This document shows positions 37,724-50,358 of a stretch of 64,000 nucleotides of DNA, piece by piece. Origin of the DNA: Biscogniauxia marginata (taxonomy: Eukaryota > Ascomycota > Sordariomycetes > Xylariales > Xylariaceae); assembly GCA_022695795.1 (NCBI GenBank), contig MU404156.1:89681-153680 (forward strand). The letters are read 5' to 3'. Below the pieces are notes generated by a model. It was not told the origin of the DNA, did not search any database, and saw only the letters and a list, made by a program, of their open reading frames with translations. How positions within the stretch are numbered: position 1 is the stretch's first letter; each line of letters opens with the position of its first letter. The translations under genes were made by a program, and so were the position numbers.

Positions 37724-38675
37724 TGTGCGATTCTATCCAGCGAGCGGGGACGTCGCAGTTTGGTGCGTTGACGTGTGGGATGTGACGATGATGGGAATCG
37801 ACTTCATGCGTTCATGAACCTGTATTCATCCTCAGCTTATGAGGGAATCGGGTTGCCGAGAGTCGGGGGCTGTCAGGTTGTGTTCTCGATGGTGCTGCGC
37901 AGACAGGAACGGGGCAAACGGAGACAAAAATTGTCAAATTTATTTACTCCGAGAGAAATCAAGTCGTGGAGAGTAAGGCAAGTCAATTAGTTGATTGTTG
38001 ACTTGCAAGTTGTAGAAGGTATGTATGTATATTTTTTTTCGTATGAAAAGTCGCCAGCTGTAGGTAGGTTGATCCCAGACCAACCACTTTTTGCGCGACA
38101 AGCTCCAATTCCAGCTTCTGGACGCGCCGCTCTAGCAGCTGGCAAAGCCGAGAAGTGTCAGCTGGCAGCATACCTACCTAGGCACCTAGGTAACCAGTGG
38201 ACCCTTGTGGCTAGGTAGGTAGTGATTTGTGGTCGAGGTACGTACCTCAGATCCTCGCTCCAGGGCTTCGATACCCACTTCCAACATTTCATAGGTGGAG
38301 TTGTCGCCTGATAAGGCCATTCATTTGACAGGCACCTATCGGTTTAGAGACAAACGAATTGTCTCCGATCTTCTAACCGAAGCCTCGATCCCTAATTTAC
38401 AACTGAACTCTAAGGGAGCAGCATAACAGAAACCTGTGGCACCAAGTATGAGTGATTGTACTGCCTTTTCTCAGATCTAAGGCGCAAACCATCGCCGTTG
38501 GCCTACCTACCCCTATTTTCCACCAGTTCTTCTTGTCTCGGATTACCCCTCAGAGAAAACGTCTTCCCGTGAGCGTGACCGCCAATATTTTTATACATCA
38601 AGAGTCCCGAGCTCCACGGCCCACTTTGCTTTAGATTTTCGCGGCTCAGGTGTAGAAGCCTTATCCTACATTGTC
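37724..38675. promoter_or_regulatory. Divergent promoter region, NSP1 and Laa2-like genes
   Basis: The two genes face away from each other over 950 bp. The region holds several TAGGTAGG / CCTAGGTA motifs, among them a near-palindromic set at 38168-38220. No clear TATA box was found and no gene fits. Confidence 0.4.
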
Positions 38676-40322
38676 ATGCCAGGGGAACGAAGATCATCGA
38701 GCCTGGAGGCTCCCGAGAGGACGCGTGCTGCTGATCCCGGTGCGCACGAGTTGGGTATGCTCCAGCGCTTACGCCAGAACCTGCTATTATTTATTGTTCT
38801 AACATCACCATCATCACAGAGTCATCTGATTCGGAAGACCACTACTCCGATGCTCACTCGGCTCCTGATGCCAGCCTCGGGGCTGCCTCTCCCGTTCCTC
38901 GCACCCGGGTTGAAAAAGTCGACGACGAGCCGTCCTACGGCGAAGTCCCCGGCACCGACGCATATGAAAAGCGAACCAAGGATGCCGAGCCCGACGAGAT
39001 TGCTATTATCGAAGAGGGGAAGCCCCGGTCCGCTTCTGTAGACGAAACGCCTCCGACGCCCGGAGGACATCCGATTCCGCGGACAGTAGTTGATCAAACG
39101 GCCGATAGCCCTGGATCCTCTAGTAGTCACTACCATGAACACCTCCACCAGGCCGATGCCACTCCCGACTTTATTCGCAAACCTGACGGCACTGGCGAGG
39201 CGAATCCCATACCATCATCGGTAGACCCCACCACACAAGACACCGGTACGGCAGCCAAGTCCTCTTAAGCTACCCAGTGCCATTGACCGTGCCCTCGTAG
39301 ATGACGCCCCTGTGCCACCCGCACTTAAGTCCCCAGTAACACACCATCGGAGGAAGTCTTCGGCGGCAAAATCAATAAATATTGGCGAAGGGGACACGGG
39401 TGATAATGACGATGACTTCGGTGATGACTTTGACGAATTCGAAGAGGGTGATGAAGATGCTGATTTTGGAGACTTCGACGACGGCTTTCAGCAGGCTGAG
39501 GCTGACCTATCGGCGCCTCCGTCTGCCGGCCAACCTCAAGTATCAATACCCTCATTTGTATGTTTAGTGCCCTTATTAGGTAGCCCTTCTAAGTATGCTA
39601 ACGTCTATTTTCTTCAGCCAATATTGGACCTCGATGGCCTGGACTCGGAAGATATCTTGACTGCCATCGAACCCTACTTAGATGCATTATACTCTCCTGA
39701 TGCGCTAGAGCTTCCGGCTTTGCCATCTCCTCCTAACGATAACCCTATCTTCTTCAACCCTAGGAGCGCTTCCCTCTGGTCACAACTTGCAGCTCCTCCG
39801 CCACTACAACCCCCCGACTGGATTCGGTCCCGCATAAGACGACTCTTCCTAGTATCGCTAGGCGTACCGGTTGACCTAGACGAGATATTACCTGCTTCGA
39901 AGCAGAAGAAACTTATCCTTCCATCTATACATACCTCAGGTGGCCCCCTACGGACGTCGACTGATTCCCATTCTGTGTCCCGGCTCAGAAAATCGGATGT
40001 CAACGGGTCATCTGTTTCTGTAGACTCCCAGGGCAAGGAGAAGCCTAGGTCTAGCTCTAAACGGCGGAAAGGGCCGCCTGAACCACCCGATCTGGATCTA
40101 GTATCAGCCAAGCAGCTCTGTGCTACCACAGAGGAAGCCTTGGGTGGGATGACGGACACGGAGCTACGACAGCACGTGAAAAAACTGGAAAACATGGAGG
40201 TGCGGGCAAGGGAGGTCCTCGAGTTCTGGAAGAAACGCACAGACGAGAAGATCGGGGACAGGGAAGCGTTCGAGGGAGTCATAGAGAACTTGGTGAAACA
40301 CGCGCGGAAAACTAGGAAATAA
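38676..40322 (+). CDS. Laa2-like AP-1 accessory protein (DUF5102-type), four exons
   Basis: Exons 38676-38754, 38820-39245, 39301-39557 and 39618-40322 encode 488 residues. The N-terminal third is disordered, with the conserved-looking stretch PSYGEVPGTDAYEKR (64-78) and PDEIAIIEEG. An acidic segment (200-231) holds DFGDDFDEF and DFGDFDDGF, which resemble the gamma-ear binding motifs of Laa2 and aftiphilin that link to AP-1 adaptors at the trans-Golgi. The C-terminal half has LDLDGLDSEDILTAIEPYL, PPDWIRSRIRRLFLVSLGVP and a final Lys/Glu-rich helix. If intron 2 (39246-39300) is kept, translation stops at 39268 after 175 residues. The downstream part has no in-frame ATG of its own before MTDTEL, so joining both parts is the better model. 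The family assignment is inference from motifs. Confidence 0.7.
39246..39300 (+). other. Inferred 55-nt intron joining two apparent ORFs
   Basis: The donor is GTACGG, the acceptor CTCGTAG, with an ATTGAC branch-like site 15 nt before the AG. Both sides are phase 1, giving Asp at the junction (QDT then DDAPVPP). It contains the TAA that ends the upstream ORF. The donor is not ideal, so regulated retention is conceivable. Confidence 0.6.
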
Positions 40323-41365
40323 AGATATAGAAGACACGCGCTCTAATACACAAATTAGCGTACCTCAGATGTCAGCATCAATCGCCAATTGGTGGAGTAT
40401 CTGCGACTCTGGTTCCCCTTTTTCTCCCCTAGTGTATATACAGAGCACCACACACACGAGCGTAATAGCCATAAAGATTCAAGTAGTTAAAACAAAATAA
40501 TATCCCTACCTAGGGAGACCCCATGTGAAGCTTCGTCACATCTCTTTGGCCTCCATATTAACGCATCCCCACTCCCCCTCCCTCCCTCTCTCTCAGAGTC
40601 CATTAGATGGTCATATGTACGCACAGGTGCCTGAAAGCTGCCATAATGAGATCCTGGGAGGTAGACAGTAGGAGACGGAACGGCAGACTGTTGGGTAGAG
40701 ACAAGGGTAAAGGGAACGAAGAGGTAGGTAGGGTTTAAATCAAGTGGAAATGTGGCTGAGAAGGGGTAAAGGTTCAGATAGGGAATGGACTTTTGTAAAT
40801 TGTTTCTCCTTAAGATCTAAGCGATCCTTGGTAAGAGTCTAATCAACCAAGATGTGAAATACAAATCGAGCATGTCGAAGAGGAGGCCAGTGAGCTAGAA
40901 GTTATGTAGATTATTCTATTGAGCCTGTGACACGCCAAGACCCCCATCGCTACAACGAGAGTTCCTGTAAGCCCTGGACTGAGGAGAACCTGAGCCAAAA
41001 AGGACGTATATCGGTAATATGTTTCGCTATGTCCTGGTCCGTGTAAAGCTTCAACTTCACGAACGTGGTGTGAACATTAAGGAAGACGTAGACGTATATG
41101 TGATGCATGATTCTTTTTTTTCTCTACCCGGCCCGTAGCTCCTATCCACCTAGCTAGTAGTATCCTTCCGAACGCTGCCATCCATGAGCCCGGAAAGCCG
41201 CAGCATTTAGAGGTTCGAGATTCGCAAAGACATCCGTATGGTCATTCTCATGACGTCGTAATCCCATATCCCGCTAGCCAACCGCCTGACTTGCCCTTCC
41301 AATATTTTCCCGGTTTGTAGCACGTCGGATACCTTTCACCTCAAGTTGAGCACTCCACCACCCTT
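40323..41365. other. Convergent 3' intergenic region
   Basis: About 1.04 kb lie between the stop codons of the Laa2-like and eIF2 gamma genes. There is a C/T-rich run at 40560-40600 and no ORF of note. No RNA gene was recognised. Confidence 0.5.
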
Positions 41366-43008
41366 TCACGATTCAGATGGCTCAAGCGTGACACCGCTAT
41401 GAAATCTTGTTAGCGTGTATACTAGACGGGTGAAACAATTACTTACGCCGTGATGGTAGCCCAGCCGATGAGACGCCAGTGCTTTTCGATACGTCGGCTA
41501 AGAGCAATCTTCTCGCCTAGATTTGTACAGGCAGGACTGGTCAAAGAAAGCTTGGCAGCATCCTGCTTAATAGCAGCAACTTTAGCACCCGTCGAAGTAG
41601 AACCAATGTTCACCATCAAGACTTCGTTCTTTGCCAGCTTGGCAACCTTGGCCTGCTTGCCATCTGCGGTTCGTACACCGAGTAGCCGCTTGAGGAGATA
41701 GAAGTTAACTTCAATCTCACTGTAAATAGAAGGTAGACGGCCCTTCAGGCCGAGTACGAAGCCAACTAGACGGTCAGCTCTGCAAAGCGTCGGATCGATC
41801 CGGGTACCGACACCAATCAGACCTCCTGGAACAGCGTACTTCAGGTCATTGAACTCGGAGTTCAAGGAAACAATTCGGCTGCAGATAGGCTTGCATTTTA
41901 GGGCTCCCTTGTCATCGCGGGTGACAATACCCGGCCGGATTTCGATCTCGTCACCCAGCTTCAAAACACCGTGAAGGATACTGCCACCAGCAACACCACC
42001 CTTTAGATCTTCGATCTCTGCACCTGGCTTGTTGACATCGAATGACCGGATGACCATCATATGAGGTTCCTGGGTGAAATCTCTCGGCGGTACTGGAATA
42101 GTGTTGACAATGGCCTCGTTGATGGCGTCGATGTTAAACTTGAGCTGAGCCGAAATGGGGATGATGGGGGACTTGGCAGCAGGTGTTCCTCGGACGAACT
42201 TCAGAATTGACTGGTAGTGCTGTTGGGCAGCCTCTTCCCGCATCAGATCAACCTTGTTCTGAAGAATGATGATCTTGTCTAGTTTCATGATCTCGATGGC
42301 TGCCAGATGTTCTGAGGTCTGGGGCTGAGGTACAGATTCGTTACCAGCGATAAGTAACAAGGCAGCGTCCATGACGGCCGCTCCAGACAACATGGTGCTC
42401 ATGAGAATATCGTGACCGGGGCAATCCACGAAACTAATATGTTTAGAACTCGAAGCTGGGGGGGATTCCTGGGCATCTACTCACGAGACGTGGCGCAGTA
42501 ACCGGTATGTTCCACTGCATCCTTCCCGCTCACAAGGCGGATCGACCTCCTTCTCGCTCTTGTAGCTTCTGTAACATCCAGGCCGGGGGCACTCGGGGTT
42601 GTCGCACTTGTATATTTTGGCGTTGGCATATCCCAACTTGATGGTAATATTCCGAATCAGCTCATTCTTGAAACGGACCGTCTGCACACCCGAGATGGCC
42701 TTGACGACGGTGGACTTCCCGTGAGCGACATGACCAATGGTGCCGATGTTGATGGTAGCCTGCCGCGCAATGATTTCGGGCGTCAGGGGCGTTAGAGAAC
42801 CGAGGTCGAGGTCTATCGCATCGGTTTGAGGAGGGAGAGGCGGGCGCTGAACAGGAGGAGGTGCAGTCAGCGGGGACTTCTTCAGGGCCGATTTGGTAGG
42901 CTGTTCCAGCTCATCGACTCCATCGTCGGGAGCATCGTTGACAGGGGACTCGTTGCCCGAGTCGGACTCGGACTCAATGTCGTTGCCAAATTTGTCGTTG
43001 GCAGACAT
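41366..43008 (-). CDS. GCD11: Translation initiation factor eIF2 subunit gamma
   Basis: Three exons (43008-42485, 42433-41447, 41396-41366) encode 513 residues. The protein is the GTP-binding core of eIF2, which brings initiator Met-tRNA to the 40S subunit. An acidic, disordered N-terminus (1-75) precedes the G domain: G1 GHVAHGKST (92-100), a zinc-knuckle insert with four Cys pairs ([11 protein letters not shown] and CEREGC), G3 DCPGHD (178-183), NKVD (234-237), then domains II and III ending [18 protein letters not shown]. The last intron is easily missed because its donor GTAAGT gives an in-frame TAA; the true tail VTLEPSES comes from a 10-codon exon. Confidence 0.96.
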
Positions 43009-45848
43009 GGTGGTTTATCGCTTCACCGACAGAGTCAGCTATTTTTATTTTATTTTATTTTTTGCTTGGGACGGTTGACAGCTTGGCGAAATGGCGGGTC
43101 GTCGAATTGGTTTATTCGAGGTGACGTTTGGGCGTGGAGTTTGTGATTTTGCAAAATTGTGTATGACTCTTGCTCTCAGGTCCTACTGTAAACTGATAAG
43201 ATAAGAAAATAATGAGGGGCAAGCAAAAAAGACGGTGTTATCTGGAAGGTCGATAAGTAGAACCCCACATGCAAAGCAGGAGGGAGGTACTTAGAGTAAT
43301 GCGGTCTTTAACAATATCTATAAGGTATCTTCCCGTCCTGCGGGCTAGGCGGGTATCTACCTACAAAGCCCTGAGGTATGTACAGGACCTCAGCTTTTTA
43401 CTATTAAATGAAACTGATATTTGAACGTATTATCCATTTAAGTTATTCGTCTAGAAGAATGTAAATTAGGTGCTAAGGTTCTATTGGTCAGTATTGAATT
43501 AAATTTAACATGCGATTTAGCTACCTACCTACCAGGTAATTTAAACATACACATCTCTCATATCTAATATTTTGTGTTGAACCGTTCTCTTCAGGAAGCG
43601 CCACATTCGCGTTATCAATCTTGCACTCTCGCATCATGATACCGACAGTTATTTTGAGCTTCGCATAGGTTCGACATGTTTAACCTACCGTTCAGTACGA
43701 ATAGTCAGTCACCATTGGAGCGTCACCACCATATTTGTGGCTATCTCCATCGCCTATGCTTAAGTCAAGTCCACGCCGCGAGGCTACGGTTTTGCAGTAT
43801 ATAAATGGATGGTAATATAACCTTGTTCAGCAAGATGTTAATATGGGAACATTGATAACGACGACGGCTGACCACCCATCTTCCGTCGCATCGGCAAACT
43901 AAAAGCTCTCGGATTTGACTATGACGCCCCGACAGAGTCAGCTTCAATCACAACATTAAACTATTATTGTAGCCGAACATCAATCTCTATCGATATCGAC
44001 TATACTAAGGAGGGGAGCCCTTCTAGATTCTAGCCGAGTTAAAAATAATCATCTGCTCTTTGCCCTAGGCGTTAGGTGAATCTTATTGAACCATCGCGTG
44101 GTGTGCACCATTCTGACGCCGCAGCTTTTGGGGTTGACGCTGTTAGGGGCAACCCTTCTCGGCGGCTTGCTCACCTCATTGGCTGTTTGATACCCACGAG
44201 CTAAAAATATCCATCGTCGTCCGAGAACAAAACAGGTTCCGCGAGCAGGCCGCAAGCTACTTACTATAATGCTGCTTCAGCATAATTGATTTAAAAGGGT
44301 GTGGCCATTTCAGTGTCGCCCAGCCCGTCGGCGCCCACACAACCGAGCATTGGGTTGTATTCAACCCCAAACCAGCACTTTCTTCCATATTGATCAGGTC
44401 GATCCTGGCTGTCAGCTTACACGACGATGACTATCTACTACCATTACTACTAGTGTAGTAAGGAGTTATCCTCAACGTGAACAAGGTGGACGCGAAACCA
44501 GCAAAACAACTCAGTCACTATCACAATTGTCTCTGTCGCAAAGACGTACTACAACCAAGTTGAGTTGACCATGCGTGACTCGACGTATGTTGGACGGTAG
44601 AGGATCAAATTAGGCCAAGTGGACGAAAGGGATGAAAGCAATTGTTGGATTTTGCCGACCTCGAGGCTAGAGCTACTAGGAGTCTGGATGGATGCCTTCC
44701 CCGTTTCCTTGCCGCCCAGGCACAACCGAGTCCATGCACATTGTTCTACGGCATCACGTCCCTTGGGCTTCTGATTGGTCGTGTTTCCAGCTCACCTATG
44801 TGGCTCCGGGAACATCTACCTATCAGATTTGCAGATCTTCGACCGGGGCCCTTGGAGGCGCCCTCGACAAAAGCGCCGGACCCCTCTCACGCGCCCAACC
44901 ACAGCCGATTTCCCCCCGTCTCTTCGGCTTGGTCTGCAGGGCTCCCGGTCGTTGACATGTCTTGTCCTCGACCTCATCAATCAATTTGGCCTGCCACCTG
45001 CAGTCCAACCGGCCAATCACTGCTTGGCCCTGCACCCAAGAGGTAGCTAGTTGCAACCACGAGGGCGGCAATACCAGAGTAAGAATGTGAGGACAAATTA
45101 CTGTCGACTGGTGGTAAGTGACTTCTGGCTGGTAGAGGTAGGTGGCATACTCGGTACAATTTGGTCTGTTAACTATCTAGTGACTCGTACTTCCGTATAG
45201 AAGCGAATCGAGCCGGATGTGGTATTGTAACATTGTTGATCCCCTCTTCTCTTTGATATACCTAGCCTTCTCTTCTCCCATTAGCTTCCCTCTTGGGAGC
45301 TGGCTACACTCTTCTTGTTTCCATTTTTATGCCAAACCTGTCTCGAGAGTGTACGCCATGTTCCACTAGCCTTGAGGCACTCCCGACACATCAACGTGGT
45401 TTTCTAGCGTCATTCCGTTACCACGGCGTCTATTCTCACCACGAATCGCCCACCTGGAGATTGGGAATTTTCTAGCCGCCCTATCAGACACTCGCACCCA
45501 GACGACTCACCAATCCTGGCCCACCGTGAGCGATCTCATTGCATGTTGCATGGTTACATCCCCACTGACACTCCCATGCAGAACATCTTTGAGAAGATCG
45601 AATGAACGTGGGAGTACACAAGTAGGGCGCTACTCAAAACCTATACCTCTCCCCAGCTCTCCAACTCTTAGAACCTCTTCTCTCGATAGCTGGTCTCTCC
45701 AATTTTATTCCCATATTGCTCCGTGCCAGTCTTGAACCACTCATATAGGTTCTTGTTACGAAGTTTTGGTACATCGTATAGTATCTTTCTAGCATAGACT
45801 GTGTCTTGCATCCTTTCTTTCCCTTCGTTCATACAAAAGCACATAACA
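43009..45848. promoter_or_regulatory. 2.8 kb divergent intergenic region, no gene seen
   Basis: It contains the promoters of eIF2 gamma (right after 43008) and of the HAM-8-like gene (before 45849). There are TACCTACCTACC motifs at about 43520, and a palindrome AATGCTGCTTCAGCATAAT at 44277-44295. ORFs at 44642-45046 overlap in three frames without any domain and look like chance in GC-rich DNA. Confidence 0.45.
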
Positions 45849-47487
45849 ATGGCACCGCAAGACGACAGACGGCGGCCTGCCGCCCTCAATTTAACATCAT
45901 CACGGTCATCATCGGAAGGATCTTTTACTACCACATCATCCCTGAAGGCACCACGGACGCCAAGGTTCGCAGAAGCAACTACGATTCATTCGCCGATAGA
46001 GGAGCGGAGTACTTCATTTGGTAGAGACGAGAGGTCGCAGGTGCCTCAAGCTCAACCCGCAGATGTTGGATTTGGATATATCAACGATGACACGCACACG
46101 CAAACGGTGAACATGCCTATGACGCCGAAGTCGCCCCTAAAGAGCGCCATGAGAGTCCCAGGTACACCAGCGAGGAAAATTGAAAACCCCCTGAGCCCAA
46201 CATTTAGGGAAGAGGATATCCTGGAGAAGCGGGAGCAGGTTACCGAGAAGGAGCAGGCACGCGATCTGGTGGGTTCTATCTGTCGAAGAGAAAGCAGCTG
46301 TAGAGTCCCAGCTAATTCGTGTCACAGGGTATCAAATACAGGGTGAGAATGGCGAAGTTCGCGCTTCGAGGTGTCAGCTTCAGCTGCAGCTTGATCATCC
46401 TAGCGATGCTTTCCTCCTCGTTCGCCATCTTCCATGCGACAAAGTCTCTGTCGCCGCAGAACGGTCTACCAGCCTGGTCCACAGGTACGCAAACGTGGCC
46501 TCAGATCCTGGTCTTAACTGTTTCTTGCATCAATCTCGCCATATGCATCATCATCTTTATTGGATATTGCCGGGGTGGTCATGCGCGGGCCGAGAAAGTC
46601 GGCGTCTATTACACACTATTCGCAGTCGGATGGTTCATTGTTTCTATGATCCTGTGGGCTGCTGCCGCCGGCGTCCTGCAATTCACGCGCAACAACAGTA
46701 ACAACCAGGACATGTGGGGATGGTCGTGTGTCCAGAATCATCGGTCCGACCTATTTCAGGAGAAGGTCGACTATGCGCTGGTCTGTAGGCTCCAGGTAAG
46801 CGAGATATCCTCCATTTGACGGTATTAGACGGGGTTACTAACGCTTTTCCGTAGAATTGGGCCCTGATTTGCATCATAATCGAGATCGTCATCGATGTTA
46901 TCACTATTACGCTATATAGCGTCGTCTTCTACCGGTACTACACGAAGAGACGACTAACCAAGTCGATGGACATGCGAGACCGGGCTCGCTCCGACCTATA
47001 CCTGGCACAATTGCGCTCTCAGTCTGCACCTAACACACCAGGATTCGCTGGCAGCGCCCCACTGAAGTCTCCCGCCTTTTCACAGTACGCGCTGTCGCCG
47101 CGTTTCCCACCCTCGGCCTATAAGTCGTTGTCCGACATCTCCGAGGCGCCTACCTTTACCCCTGCAAACCAGGTCGTCGAGCCTCAATCCTCCTTCGTAG
47201 CTCCGGCCACCAGCAAGCCCGACAACAAGCCCTTCAAGCTGCAGGCACCCCCTCCAAAAGCACCCTCCGCCACCCCCAAGCTCAACCAGGAAGCCTTCCG
47301 CACGCCCACTACTCCTGTTGCTGAGCCTTCAAGTAGCAACAATGGCGGTGACGCCAATTTAAACCAGCATGGCCCCGTTGCCCCTGGTGAGCAGCAATAC
47401 GCGGCTGTGCCTATCCCCGGTGCCTATGCGGACGCGGCAGTCAAGAGCCCCAGTGCGGGACAGACAAGTTTCGGGCATATGCGGTGA
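45849..47487 (+). CDS. Four-helix membrane protein, HAM-8-like
   Basis: Three exons (45849-46268, 46328-46795, 46855-47487) encode 506 residues. A disordered Ser/Pro-rich N-terminus (1-140) carries MPMTPKSPLKSAMRVPGTPAR and SPTFREEDILEKRE. Four membrane helices lie at about 155-176, 199-220, 232-256 and 298-321, with a loop holding two cysteines (WGWSCVQN... CRLQNW). The cytosolic tail has YYTKRRLTKSMDMRDRARSDLYLAQLRSQSAPNTPGF and then a long Pro/Ala/Ser-rich end. The pattern matches what I recall of the Neurospora HAM-8 group, needed for hyphal cell fusion; this is recognition from memory, not a search. Proline-directed phosphorylation sites are many. Confidence 0.7.
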
Positions 47488-49164
47488 TTATAAAATCGGG
47501 ACGCCAAGTGAATACGAGGCAGAAAGAAGAAAAAAAAAGAAAAGCAGTTCAGAATTACTATTTCATTTGTCGTGGCCGATACACTACTGCTGGTTGATTG
47601 ATATATCAAATTGCGAGGTTTCCATCTACATACGAGAGAAACTTTTATGCTACAGCTCTCGGGGCGTTGGAGTGGGATGGATAAGTTTTGATGTTTTTGG
47701 ATACCTCTGGAATGGCGACTGATGATTGATTGATTGATTGGGAAATTCTCTCTTTTCCAGGTTGAGAGGACTTTATTTGCGAGTCTGCTTTGCTTTCCCT
47801 TGCTTTAAGGGGGAGGGAAAGGGAGGGGGATAGGGGGGGCCGAAACCGAACCGAGCTGGAAACTCTTATACACCGTCTAAACACGTGCTTATTTATATAC
47901 TGTAATTATTTCTAACAAAACCAAAGATACTATATAAATCTTTTTTCTTTTCTGTACGTCCTTTTCCTACTCGTGAATTATGAGTGATATATATGTGTCG
48001 AGTCTACCTATGCTGAACCCCCTGTCATATCTGTCTAGCACCTGAATTCGCCGTCGCCCTCTCGCAGGCTGTACGTACATGTAGTAGTGCAAATTTTTAT
48101 TGCCAATTAATTATGCAAAGTTTGATGAGTATCTCGTGTCGTGCCACCGTGATACATTAGGTACATACATACATACATACATATACAATATGCACCATCA
48201 ATCTAAACTTCCCTACCCCCCTGGCCTGGCTATTTGGAGTCTAGATAGAGTTCTCATTGAAGGATCAGGAACGGAGGTCCATGGTGGTCGTGGCTGTGTG
48301 TCTATCGCCCCCGACCCGTGTTTCGTTTCGACACGGGAAGGATTGTCTCCTCGTTGGTGGTTTGGGGCCAAAGAAAAAAAGTAACACCAGATCAGATCGG
48401 ATTTTCGGTCTGCGTATCTGGTCCTCAAGACCATAACAGATGGGGCGGGCCGGTAGCCGTCACTACGTAGGTAGGCAGGTAGGTAGGTGCACTTAATCTG
48501 AGAACGGATGCTTTCTTCCGAGCGTACCCGGGAGGGCTAGTAGTGGGCTTCGTTTCGTTTCGTTTTAGACCCCGAGAGAACAAGACTGTGTGTGTGTAGG
48601 CATGACTCGGGTACCATGCATGTTTGTTCATGATCCGGTCGGGTGGGCGAAGATCCTTGAGGCTTGGATCTTGGGGAGGAGCTTTGCTGCGATCAACCTA
48701 CATGGGTTCCTATCTACTTACTTGCGCCTCTATGAGTAAAGATAGATTGGTTCGTTCGTTTAACCAGCCCTTTTGAAGAGGAACGGAAACTACGGGTTCC
48801 ATGAGGGCAGGTATGAGTGCTTGGGGGACATGTCATACAGTAATATAAATGAAGCATATCGTGCATCTCGTTTGTTAGTCGCTTAAAGGAATCTATGTAT
48901 AAGCTAATAACATACCGCGGCTGTGAGCAGCTGACAAGATCCTGTTTACCAGCCGGCAGTCGAATGATGATAGCCCGACAGCGAGCGAATCGAATTTGCA
49001 CACAAAACGTTCGATGTCATTGATGACAAGTGAAGCTCTACCAACGATAATATCGAATAGAAACCCTGACCACATCAGCTGAGCCCTTCACAATATCCGT
49101 TCCGTAGTTAAAGAACCCCAAAAAGGGGGAGGGGGCCGAACCCGAGACGTCAACACGCGCACCA
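47488..49164. other. Intergenic, simple repeats only
   Basis: It holds a (GATT)n run near 47723-47740, an (ACAT)n run at 48162-48184 and a TAGGTAGGCAGGTAGGTAGG stretch at 48467-48488. ORFs are under 100 codons and without features. The promoter of the next small gene lies at its end. Confidence 0.5.
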
Positions 49165-49422
49165 ATGGCCGTCGCATCAATGACCACCACGACACAGCGG
49201 CTGCTCTGGCGGCCAACGTTGGAGTTGTCCGCCCGGTTTCAACCCACGGCAACGACGAGGAGGAGGATCCCCAGTATCACGTCACTTGCTGGACGACCCT
49301 ACAGCACGCAGCGGCCAAAGAGATCTGACAACGCCGTCAAGTTTTGGCCCTTCCTGGTCATTATCGCCATGGGGACGGGGGCCTACGTGCTACTGGCTAG
49401 GACGAGGGCGGAGAACAGGTGA
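49165..49422 (+). CDS. Small mitochondrial-type single-pass membrane protein
   Basis: The open frame encodes 85 residues. The first 50 residues are rich in Arg, Thr and Ser with few acids (TQRLLWRP, TTRRR, PYSTQRPKRS), like a mitochondrial targeting sequence. A membrane helix follows at about 59-77 (FWPFLVIIAMGTGAYVLLA), then RTRAENR and a stop. The stop TGA overlaps a good donor (AACAG before GTGAGC), and an 80-nt pyrimidine-rich stretch ends in CCCAG at 49499, so a second exon is possible, continuing SRPRVVF to a stop at 49707. I cannot decide between the two. I do not recognise the family. Confidence 0.5.
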   Translation: MAVASMTTTTQRLLWRPTLELSARFQPTATTRRRIPSITSLAGRPYSTQRPKRSDNAVKFWPFLVIIAMGTGAYVLLARTRAENR

Positions 49423-50358
49423 GCTTTTTCATTTATTTGCTTATTTATTCATTTCTCCTTCTTTCTACACCTATGTAATATATTATATAAATATCCCAGT
49501 CGCCCTCGGGTGGTATTCGTGCATTCTTATACTGATGATGTAGGTATACATCGGGGAGGAGACCGCAATGACCTATGTAGTTTGCTAGGTGTTGAGCAAA
49601 CACCCATCTCCCAACTTATAACTTATACGCATCCTTTTTACAAGAACAAGCGCTGGATGAAAAAGGACACGGGCAGTCATGTAAGGCCTGAGATGCGAAT
49701 AGTGTAACGATAGTCCAAATATTGACCTACCTAAGGTTACTGACATGGATGTAAGTATTGTAGGTAGTACATATCACTTCTTGTAAATTTCACGTGCGAG
49801 GACCTCAAGATTGGTGTGGAGGGGTTGAGAGGTAAAAGGAGGGGCTCGCATAATCGCATGCACTTTTTTCTCTATCACCTAAATTTGGCCTAGTTATCAC
49901 ACTAATACAATGGCGGGGGAGGCACTTCTCGAAATTAAAGCAGGTTGTCTGGTAGCACTCAATGCTTTGAAAGCGATACCGACGAATAAACATTCATGCC
50001 ACTTGACACAAATTATTCCCTGTTTTCCTCCGTCCCCCCTTTTTTCGTGTTTCTTTCACGAAAACTCCTGATAAACATCGCCAAACTCGTCTTTCATCTT
50101 TACTGCAGACCTGTGACAGCTTCTCCCTCATATCAAACTACAACAGTATCTAGCTAGCGAGGTACTTACCTAACTTGGACCCGATCGATCAACAACTAAA
50201 ACTCCTCGACCCCTATTCTTCCTTCCTCCCTCCCCCCTTTTCTACGCGCGAAAGTACGAATAAATACATTCGTATAAAGCAAAACACATACACATACAAA
50301 CATACACATAAAAGGCAAATAAAAGAAAAGAAGAGAAAAAAAGGCCAAGACAAGAAAA
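49423..50358. other. Intergenic: URA6 promoter and leader
   Basis: No convincing gene was found, apart from the possible second exon of the small membrane-protein gene (49500-49707). 50200-50358 is A/C-rich with an (ACAT)n-like run, a typical fungal 5' leader. Confidence 0.45.

Noticed and set aside
44642..45046. 134-codon ORF in the eIF2 gamma / HAM-8 intergenic region
   Set aside because: Three frames are open over the same bases, none with a domain or splice support.
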